Below are positions 17,069 to 25,600 of a stretch of DNA of 64,000 bases, piece by piece. The stretch is from contig NZ_CP027860.1 in the NCBI RefSeq assembly GCF_003015185.1, positions 4,082,501 through 4,146,500 on the forward strand, in the 5' to 3' direction. The number at the start of each line of letters is the position of its first letter. Position 1 is the stretch's first letter. Both the position numbers and the translations under genes were made by a program. The notes beneath the pieces are model-generated. The model did no database searches. It saw only the letters and a program-made list of their open reading frames with translations, and was not told the origin of the DNA. The stretch comes from Ahniella affigens. Its GTDB lineage: Bacteria > Pseudomonadota > Gammaproteobacteria > Xanthomonadales > Ahniellaceae.

Positions 17069-19679
17069 CCCGTCGAACAACACGAGCCCCACCCCACTGC
17101 TGAACGACATCGACGCGCTGTTCGATCTGCTGGCCGAAGTCGATGATCATGAACAGCTGACGCGACTGGAATCGCTGGCGACCGCGTTCTCGCCCGAGGC
17201 GATCGCTTCGGTTCGGAAGTTGCTGCTGGGCGTGAGTCGTCATGCCGAGTTCTTTGCGCAACCGGCGGCGGCGAGTGTGCTGCATGACCGATCATTCAAT
17301 CCCGGTGACGGGATTGGGCGCTGGCGCGTCGACAGCGAACTCGGCCGCGGTGGTCAAGCCGTGGCGCTTGCCGTCTCGCGTCAAGAAGGGGGATTCGAAC
17401 AGCGTGCCGTGCTGAAAATGCCGCTCGGCGACCCGCCATCACCGGACGCGATTCGGCGATTGCTGCGCGAGCGCCAGTTGCTCGCAACCCTGAAACATCC
17501 CGGTTTGCCGGCATTGATCGACGGCGGCGTGCGTGAGAACGGCACGCCGTTTCTGGTGATCGAGCGGATCGATGGGGTACCGATCGATCGCCATGTCGAC
17601 GAACGTCAATCGTCCTTGTCGGAACGGATCACGCTGTTGCGGCAAGTCGCAGAGATCGTCGCCTATGCGCACGCACAACTGATCCTGCATCGGGACATCA
17701 AGCCGGCAAACATCCTGATCGAAGCGAGCGGTCGTGTCGTGCTGCTCGATTTCGGCGTGGCGCAATCGTTGAAACCGCAAGACACGGCAACCAGCGCGGG
17801 TTATACGTTGGCTTATGCAGCGCCCGAGCAGGTGCGTGGCGAGCGCTGCTCGGCCGCAACGGACGTCTATGGCCTGGCAGCACTCGGCTGCCGCCTGCTC
17901 ACCGGCGAGAGCCCGTTCCCGGGATTGACGGCGACGGCGCAACTGCGCGCGGTGCTGGAAGATACGCCAACGCTGCCGAGGCATCTCGATCGTGACCTGA
18001 TTGCGATCCTGCAACGGGCGTTACGCAAGGAACCCTCATCGCGATACGCCAGCGTGGCCGAATTCGACGCCGAGCTGCAACGCTGGCAGGCGAATTTACC
18101 GGTACTGGCGCATGAAGGCGGCCGCCGGTATCTCTTCGGCAAATGGCTGCGGCGCTGGCGCGTCGCGGTTGCCGTCGCACTGGTGCTCACGGTGATCACG
18201 GGCGTGGCACTCTGGCAGGCGCAGCGCGCGAATCAATTTGCGGCACAAGCCGAAAGCGAGCGACAAACCGCTGTTCGCGAGTTGACTCGGCAAGAGCTGC
18301 TACAGGAACACTACGCCAGCGTGTTCAATCGACTGCTGCAGTCGGGAACTGACATTGCCCCTGACACATTGATTCAAGTGCTCGGCGACATCCGGGTTGC
18401 TGCGGTCTTTGAGGATCAACGAGCGACACAATCGGTCGTGCTTGCCGTTGCCGATCTCCAGCTGACTCGTGGCGATTTTGCTGCCGCCATCAAGACGCTG
18501 GAGCCTCTGGCGGCTTCACTGCCGGAATTGACTGCACTCGAACAAGTCGGTCTTGCCGAAACGTCGGCAACGGCATTACTGAGAACCGGAAAACTCGACG
18601 ACGCCGACGCAGCGCTGGCCCGCGGCGAGGCCGTGTTGGCTGAGGTGCCGGAGTCCCGATTGCCGCTGGCCAAGGCCAGTCTCGCGGTCGTGCGCGCCCA
18701 GATTTTAAGAGCTCAGGGCAAATTGTCGGAAGCGCTGGCGATGGCACGCATCGCCGCAGATCTGGTGCAGAACAACACCATCACCAGTCCGGTTCGCGTC
18801 GGTCAGATGCTCAGCAACTGCGCGTTGACCGCCATGTACGCGGGCGACCTCCCTTTGGCTCGGACCTGGGGCCAACGCGGTCTGGACATCCTGAAATCGG
18901 CCGGACTCGCCGACATGGGCAGCTATCACACTTCGGAAGGCAATCTGGCGACGATGGATATCGTGGCGGGTGATCCGGCGAAGGCACTGACCCGATTCGA
19001 AGCGATCGAACAGAACGCCCCGGACAACGAGAATGCGACGGCGCGAGAGGCGCGTCGTCTGCTGATGGCCCGTGCCTTGGTCCTGATGGGGCAAGGTGAT
19101 CGGGCGCTGAAGATGGTCGAAGCCAGCAGCAAGGCGTTCTGCACCTTGCTCGGCGACGACACGCCGGATTGCGAGCGCGCCCGGATTGCCGGTGCCGACA
19201 TCGCAAACTGGTTGGGTGATGTGCCGCGGGCGTCGGCGTTCATGAACGCTGTCAGGCAGCCAGATGCCCCGGCAATTGCTGCCAACTTCAACGCCACAAA
19301 GGCGATGCAGCAATTGAACGCGTCGCCTTCCGCTGCCACGGTCTCTGCGGTGGATTCGATGCTCACCGCTCAAGCCGCATCGCCGGGCCTCGGCCGACGT
19401 AGCGCATTCCGGCAACGACTGGCGGCATCAGAACGCTTGTTCGCGGCCGGTCATGAGGCGCTCGCGCGACAACTAATGGCATCGTTGGTGGCGGACCCCG
19501 CTCTGATCGACGATGTGAATGGGATCGATCGGGTTTGGATGCAGTTGTGGCAGGCCGACCATGTAGGAACGCTCGGGGATCAACAAGCGCTCGTCGACGA
19601 GCTGGAGCGACTGTTGGGACAGGATCACGCCAGCGTGCGGGCTTGGCGCGCGCGTGTGGTGGTGGCGGCCACAACCTGA
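17058..19679 (+). CDS. Transmembrane Ser/Thr protein kinase with TPR-like C-terminus
   Basis: 873 residues from ATG at 17058. Residues about 90-345 form a PknB-type kinase: Gly loop LGRGGQAV (about 95), Lys120 (RAVLKM), catalytic loop LHRDIKPANIL with Asp213, DFG (LLDFGVAQ) and APE (YAAPEQVRGE); all key residues are intact. A single membrane span (VAVAVALVLTVITGVALW) lies near residues 369-387. The rest, about 480 residues, is helical with TPR-like repeats (ALARGEAVLAE, RAQGKLSEALAMARIAADL), probably periplasmic. It is translated from an overlap with the sigma gene. The role is inferred: sensing through the TPR part and phosphorylation of the cognate sigma factor or other targets. Confidence 0.9.
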   Translation: MTNDPSNNTSPTPLLNDIDALFDLLAEVDDHEQLTRLESLATAFSPEAIASVRKLLLGVSRHAEFFAQPAAASVLHDRSFNPGDGIGRWRVDSELGRGGQAVALAVSRQEGGFEQRAVLKMPLGDPPSPDAIRRLLRERQLLATLKHPGLPALIDGGVRENGTPFLVIERIDGVPIDRHVDERQSSLSERITLLRQVAEIVAYAHAQLILHRDIKPANILIEASGRVVLLDFGVAQSLKPQDTATSAGYTLAYAAPEQVRGERCSAATDVYGLAALGCRLLTGESPFPGLTATAQLRAVLEDTPTLPRHLDRDLIAILQRALRKEPSSRYASVAEFDAELQRWQANLPVLAHEGGRRYLFGKWLRRWRVAVAVALVLTVITGVALWQAQRANQFAAQAESERQTAVRELTRQELLQEHYASVFNRLLQSGTDIAPDTLIQVLGDIRVAAVFEDQRATQSVVLAVADLQLTRGDFAAAIKTLEPLAASLPELTALEQVGLAETSATALLRTGKLDDADAALARGEAVLAEVPESRLPLAKASLAVVRAQILRAQGKLSEALAMARIAADLVQNNTITSPVRVGQMLSNCALTAMYAGDLPLARTWGQRGLDILKSAGLADMGSYHTSEGNLATMDIVAGDPAKALTRFEAIEQNAPDNENATAREARRLLMARALVLMGQGDRALKMVEASSKAFCTLLGDDTPDCERARIAGADIANWLGDVPRASAFMNAVRQPDAPAIAANFNATKAMQQLNASPSAATVSAVDSMLTAQAASPGLGRRSAFRQRLAASERLFAAGHEALARQLMASLVADPALIDDVNGIDRVWMQLWQADHVGTLGDQQALVDELERLLGQDHASVRAWRARVVVAATT

Positions 19680-20080
19680 TCGCGCCTTCGGCGACCTGTA
19701 TCGGAGCGCCGGTGCAAATGCCTGCAATCGACTGATTGCTTTCTGGCAGACGCTTCAAGCCATTGAAGACGACGAACCGCATTCGGCAGGTGGGTAGGTC
19801 GCGAATAGATCGCGGACATGGATGACGGAAACCGACCTACTCGCGCGAGTCGATCGCCGACACTAGTCGCGTACCTTCCAGGAGGTGTGCCTGGGCAACA
19901 ATCGGCCGCCGGGTCGATAGCGACGACCAAGAATGGCTTGCCCGCGCCGGATCAATAGTGCACTGAAAGTATCCCCCGGCAAAGCCGGGGGTCACTCGTA
20001 CTTGGGTTCTGTGCAAGTTGCCTCGTGACAATCCAGCGCGACAATCCACAGCGTTCCCAAAGTCTTGTCAAACGATCACC
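19680..20080. other. Intergenic interval between converging genes
   Basis: Only one structural element is recognised, the hairpin at 19973-19991. No open frame with convincing coding character and no copy of the dispersed repeat families. Confidence 0.5.
19973..19991 (-). terminator. GC-rich hairpin downstream of the MACPF gene
   Basis: Stem CCCCCGGC / GCCGGGGG with AAA loop, about 90 bases after the stop of the minus-strand MACPF gene. On the minus strand it is followed by ATACTTTC, a weak U-tract. Confidence 0.5.
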
Positions 20081-21586
20081 TCAGCCGGCATCGCACTTGT
20101 CGAAACGCAGACAGCCCAATGTCGTGATCGGTCCAACGGGCATTGCGTAGCTGTCGGTAGCGAAAAACGTACCACTGCGAATTGCAGCATTGGGATTGGC
20201 CGGCGCAATAGACCAAACGGCGCCATCTGTTCGTGCACCCGATCCAGAATCGTTCCAGATCTGGCCTTCAACGAGAACACCTCCACTGTCGACCAATGAT
20301 TTGTGAACACACCGAAAGCCATCGATCTCTGCGCCAGATGGTGGATTCTGATTGTCGACATTCAGCCGCCCGATGCAGCCCAGCGCGACGTAGTCTGTCG
20401 GAGGCACGGGTTGCCAAAGCGAGTAGTCATTGGGCCGGTCAGATCCACCATCGTCCCAGACCTTTACAAACGAGGCGGGCGGTGCCAGTGCGCCAGTGCG
20501 ATTCGGTTTTACAATTAGAATTGCTGCCTGGGGAACTGGACTGCCGTACTTGTTCTGGGCAAATTGACCCACCCAGTAGTAGCCATTCGCCAACCCACCA
20601 GGTCTGAACAGCGCGAGATCGGCATGGGCATTGCTGCCCTGATCGGTTCCAGATGGAACGAGGCTGTTTGTCATTTGATAGGTCAGCCGGTATTCGGCAA
20701 AATTCGAGAAGCCCCGTTCCAACTCGTCTTGGCGAGTCTGATCTTGGCAGAGCTTCCAAAGGGGACGCAGGCTGTCTTGATCAAAGTCGACCATTACAGG
20801 ATTGCTCTGCACCGACTTAACCCAGCGATTGAAGGCATCTGAGCCTTGCAACACATTTGCGGCAAGTGCAGGATCGCCGCCTTCTGTGGACGAATTCGCC
20901 GTAGCATTTTGCATAAACAGGTCGATCTTCTCCTTGTACTGGGCTGCTTCCTGGGCAGTTATCGACCCGTTGATCGTCTTGTAGGAGAGTTCAGCTGCAG
21001 TCCTCAAATCAGTGTCTGAGCGAAACGTTGAGCTACTGATTGTGGCGTTGTAGTCGGCCCGTCCGCCAACAGAAAGTGAGGCGACGTAGTGGCTTCCATA
21101 TCGATTGAAGAAGGCGGCCGGTGGAAGCGCGGCACTTCCTTCCAAGTCTGAGAGGAATTGTTTCGTTAGCAACCTCCGATCGACAACGGGCGGCAATGAC
21201 ATTCGCCAGTACTGGGCAAGAAATCGTACGGTGGTGAACGCCGCGTCTTCTGTTTGCTCCTGTTGCGAATTGAAGTCAAATTCCAGGGAGCCTTCGAAGA
21301 AGCTGTAGTTGCCAGCGAGCTTTGTTGTCGAGTTCAGCGACTGAACGTACTGTTTTCGGCTCTCTCCTGCGACTGTTTCATAGTCTGCTCTGCTGATGTT
21401 ACTGAGACTCAAACCTGCCGCCTTGGGGTAGCTGTAATTGACGTTTTCATGGCTATAGGTTCCGTCCGCTTCGCCAAAGTCGAAGATCTTTTCGCGGCAG
21501 CTTAGAACGTTTGCGTACCGGCCAAAGATGTCATAGGTGGAGCCGATTGCATCCATGCCCGGGAGGATTGGTAGGGAAGTCTTCAT
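20081..21586 (-). CDS. MACPF-domain pore-forming protein with Vps62-like C-terminus
   Basis: 501 residues. The MACPF signature Y-G-(T/S)-H-Y is present as FFNRYGSHYVASLSVGGRAD (YGSHY at 163-167), with upstream helix-forming stretches expected to become membrane hairpins (about 105-125 and 195-240). From about residue 325 the C-terminal part reads like a Vps62/DUF946 beta domain: LALFRPGGLANGYYWVGQFA, VWDDGGSDRPNDYSLWQPVP, YVALGCIGRL. Such C-terminal beta domains target MACPF proteins to membranes. There is no classical signal peptide, as in several bacterial MACPF proteins. Likely a pore former acting on other cells; the target is unknown. A decayed Sel1 gene lies just upstream. Confidence 0.85.
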   Translation of the reverse strand: MKTSLPILPGMDAIGSTYDIFGRYANVLSCREKIFDFGEADGTYSHENVNYSYPKAAGLSLSNISRADYETVAGESRKQYVQSLNSTTKLAGNYSFFEGSLEFDFNSQQEQTEDAAFTTVRFLAQYWRMSLPPVVDRRLLTKQFLSDLEGSAALPPAAFFNRYGSHYVASLSVGGRADYNATISSSTFRSDTDLRTAAELSYKTINGSITAQEAAQYKEKIDLFMQNATANSSTEGGDPALAANVLQGSDAFNRWVKSVQSNPVMVDFDQDSLRPLWKLCQDQTRQDELERGFSNFAEYRLTYQMTNSLVPSGTDQGSNAHADLALFRPGGLANGYYWVGQFAQNKYGSPVPQAAILIVKPNRTGALAPPASFVKVWDDGGSDRPNDYSLWQPVPPTDYVALGCIGRLNVDNQNPPSGAEIDGFRCVHKSLVDSGGVLVEGQIWNDSGSGARTDGAVWSIAPANPNAAIRSGTFFATDSYAMPVGPITTLGCLRFDKCDAG

Positions 21587-21882
21587 TGATATCTCGCCTC
21601 AGTGGCTTCAGGGAAGTGTGCGCTTGGGCCAATTGTGCGAATCTGAAGTCAAATGCGAGAACGCTGTCATTACAAGTCGGTTCGAAACGCCATTCGGTTC
21701 GAGTATAGGCTCGAATGTTGGACCGAAGCCTTGACATGTCCGTTTCAGGAGCTGCACTGTTGGCGAGAACACACTACCGTGCTCAATGCGCTTCGCTCGT
21801 CTCACTTCGGTGCCAGTTTGGAATCCTTGTAAGTGCACACTGGGGCAGCTTCATGATGCCCCTGTGCGGCGGATCGTTCATA

Positions 21883-22116
21883 CTAATCGCTAGCGATCTG
21901 CAAGTTGCCGTTTACGGAGCGGCTTTCGTGAAAGTAGATCTCGCCCATCTCGAATTGCGTATCGGCATCACCACCCAAAGCCAGCCGCTCGATCTCGCCG
22001 TACTCCGGATTTGAATTGCACTAAAAGGCACCGTCCGTACTGCACCAGCAGAACGAGTAAGCAGAAGTCGCTCCGAGCAGCAGTAACGCCAGGGATAGGC
22101 GGGCGAAATATCGCAT
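21883..22116 (-). pseudogene. Decayed secreted Sel1-repeat protein gene
   Basis: From ATG at 22116 the frame encodes a signal peptide (FARLSLALLLLGATSAYSF), meets an in-frame TAG at 22021-22023, and continues as CNSNPEYGEIERLALGGDAD followed by TQFEMGEIYF, a Sel1/TPR-like unit, to a second stop at 21883-21885. Just beyond, another frame reads ERSAAQGHHEAA, also Sel1-like, so at least one frameshift is present too. An intact Sel1-type protein occurs at 31521. Amber readthrough is conceivable, but the later frameshift argues for decay. Confidence 0.7.
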
Positions 22117-22667
22117 AGTCGTTGTGCGTCCATGGCGGTCAGATGGGTATCGACTCGCGCCGATGCCATCACTCGGCGGTGACCGACGGTTCCAACGGAC
22201 GCGCCGCGACCGCGAGTGGGGTTGGGGCTTTAAGCCACTTGTTTCGGACTCCCAACGGCGGCTGGCGACACGTGGCCGCAACGCGGCATGACCTACCTTA
22301 TGGAGCCAAGCAAGGCGAGGATCGTTCCGAATTGGAGCCCATCCGGCATGTTTCGGGCCTCCTGATCGACGCAAGGATGCATAGGTGGACAGTGACCGCG
22401 CCTCTTTGAGGCGACAAAAGGATGGGTCTCGGTAAAAAAATCGGAGAAGTGGCTGTCCAGTAAAGCGCTCTCATGGACATCCACTTTTCCAAATTTTTGA
22501 TTCGAAAGATGGCTGTCCCAAATTTTTGTTTTATAGGGGGGGGGCTTTAACCCCCAGCCACATCATCCACGCAGAATGGTGCATGCGACGCTCGATTGCC
22601 GGGTCACTTGGTCGGCCAATAGCGCTAGACTTTCGCGTCAGAAACTCAGAGGAAGGTTTGTCGCCAA
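22117..22667. other. Gene-free interval before the large beta-helix gene
   Basis: Holds a degenerate copy of hairpin family A (about 22445-22530: GTGGCTGTCC, then CTCTCATGGACATCCACTTT, GATGGCTGTCC) and a run of nine G at 22536-22544. The rest is unremarkable. Confidence 0.5.
22536..22544 (+). repeat. Homopolymer run of nine G
   Basis: Nine consecutive G directly after a repeat-A remnant and followed by CTTTAACCCCC, so it can also pair as a short hairpin. It is 124 bases before the start of the 1,622-residue gene, where length variation could alter promoter spacing. No evidence of function beyond position. Confidence 0.4.
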
Positions 22668-25600
22668 ATGCTCGAATCACGCTCAATGGAACTGCGCCGA
22701 AGCCCGCTGACTAAGAGCAGCAGATTATCGATGGCTTGCATGCTGCCTATGCTTGGCATCGCAATGACCGCTTCGGCGCAAGTCGCGCTGACATCGACCG
22801 CGGGAACCCCAAGTGCAACCTACACCACGGTCAGACAAGCATTTGATGCAATCAACAATGGTACGCATCGCGGTGATGTGACCATCGCACTCACCGGCAA
22901 CACGACTGAGTCAGCGCCCGCTGTCCTGAACGCAGCAGGCGCGGGGGCCGCTGCCTACACCGGCTTGCGGATAACACCGAGTGGCGGTGGCGCACGGTTG
23001 ATTGCGGGCAGCGTCGCAGGCGCCCTACTCGATTTCAATGGTGCCGACAATGTCGTAATCGATGGCTTGGACGACGCGGGGAATAGCCTCGTTATCCGGA
23101 ATGATGACGTGGGCGCTTCCAGTACGATCAGGCTGCGAGCGGACGCCAGTAATAATCAGTTCATTCGCTTGACGATCGAGGGTGCCGGCACAGGCAGCGG
23201 GACGGGCGTCGTGTTAGTTGGCTCTGGCAGCGTCACCGGCAATGACAACAATGAGTGGGCCTCTTGCGTCGTCGCGCCCGCGCCCAGCAATGCACCACAG
23301 AACGGCATCCTGGCATTGAGCACCATGGGCGCTTCCAACAGCGGGAATATCATCACGGGCTGCCAGATTCGAGACTATTTCAACGCCTCTGCCCCAAGCT
23401 CCTCCGGCATTACAATTGATACCGGGAACAGCGGCTGGACGATCTCCAACAATCGCTTCTATCAGTCGGTAGCGCGCACATTTCTGGCCGGCAATATTCA
23501 TCGTGGCATTCAAATTACTGGCGGTGAGGGACACGTCGTCTCAGGAAACGTCATCGGTTTCGCAAATGCCAATGGGAGTGGTACCTACGCGTTATCTGGC
23601 TCGGCAACACAGTTCATCGGTATGGACCTTACCGTCGGTGGCAGCACCGTCACCAGTGTGCAAGGCAACACCATTGCTGGCATCCAACTCAGCACTCAAG
23701 CCAATCAGGGTGAGGGCGCTGGTGTGCTCTGTGGAATCCGGCTAGCTGGCGGGCCGGTCAATGTCGGAAACATCAGTCCGAACATCATCGGCGCAAGCAC
23801 AGGTGTCGACCAGATCACCGCGAATGTTTCGGGGTCTGGTGCATTGCTAACTGGTATCGCCATTGAGCAAGGAACGAACTATCTCGTTCAGGGCAATATC
23901 ATCGGTGCCCTGTCTGCTATCGGCAGCAGCAGCGAACTTGACGTACACGTTCGCGCAATCAGCGTGGGCCTGCAACCCTCGATATTGACGATCCTGAACA
24001 ACACGATCGGTGGTGATACCGCGCAGAGTATCCGATCGGGAAGTCTGACGACGTCGGGAAGCACCAGTGTCAGCGGAATCGCGATCGCTACAACTTCGAA
24101 GTCGACCTACACCATTCAGGGCAATACGATTCGGAACCTTGCTGCGCTCGGCAGCGGCAACCATGGATTCGCCCGTGCCATTTGGGCGATGAGCGGACCA
24201 TCGGTCGCCACCTTGACCATCGAGAACAACCAGATTAGCGACGTGCAGTCGAACGCCACCACGACCAATGTCGATGATGGTCTGGTTGCAGCGGCCGGTA
24301 TTGCCATTGCACAGGGCGAAACCGTTGAAGTCAGGAGCAACTCTATTTCGCGCGTCGCAGAATTTAATACTGGCACAGCCGGCACCTATGCTGCCGGCGT
24401 TGCCATTGCAGGTACTTACGGCGCTAGTGTTCAGTTCAACCGCATCTACGATGTTCGAAACGCCAGCACCGCGAGTGCCATGACCGCGCCGGGCATGGCG
24501 GCCGGCGTATTGGTCGGGCCCAGCACCATTGGCGGCTCCACTTTGGTGCTCAGCAACATGATCGGTTTGGGAGCGGGGCAATCCACGGGCACTGCCTTTG
24601 TAGGTATGCACGCCCGATTGGATGGGGCGCCTGACTTGCGACCACGCTTCCTCTTCAACACGATCCACATTACCGGGGTCCAAAGTGCATCGACACCGAT
24701 CTCCAGCTTCGGCCTTCATATCGGCAACTTCTCTAGTCAAACGCTCGATCCTGCACCGGAGATTCGCAATAACCTGATCGTCAACACCCGTGTTGGTGGC
24801 GCCGGCAAGCACTATGCGATCGCGAACAACTTCGGCGCCAGCGCGCCGGCCAGTCCCTGGGCACCGGGTAGATCAGACTTCAATGTGTTGAACGCTGCCC
24901 CGGATAGCGTTGGTTATTGGGGTACGGCCTTGAGCTTCGCTGACTGGAAAGCCACCTCGCTGAGCGACGCCCACAGTTTGAGCGGTGTTCAGGTCAACTT
25001 TGTGAATCCGAGCTCTGATTTGCACCTGAACATGGGCTCGTTGCAGACTGGACTAGAGTCTGGCGGGTTCAATAGGGAATCGTCTTACAATACTGACATT
25101 GATGGCCAGACACGCCCTGGTCCAATCGGATCCGTTCGCGGTGGCGCCAAAGCGCCCGACATTGGTGCCGACGAGTTCGACGGCTCGTGGCTTGATCTTG
25201 TCGGTCCACAGATGAGTCATGAGCCGGCACCAAGAACTAGCTCGCTTCAGATCAGAAATCTGGTTGTGTCGATCTTTGATGCGTCTGGCATGCCAAGCGA
25301 CGAGCCTGATGCACCGCGTGTCTACTATCGTAAAGGCACGGGACCGTATGTGTCGCAGAGCTGCCAAGTCCAGCTTGGCACGACGGTCAACGGAGACTGG
25401 AGATGCCAGATTGTGCCTGATCTGGTTGGCGGCTTGGCGGTCGGCGATACGATAGAGTACTTCTTTGTGGCGCAAGATCTGGCCGGAAACATTCAAGCGT
25501 TCCCGAATGCAGGGTTTGTAGGGACCTCCGTCAACAATGTGACCGTTGCGCCGAGCAATCCGTCGAGCTATCGAATCGTTGGAAGCTTTGCTGGGAACTA

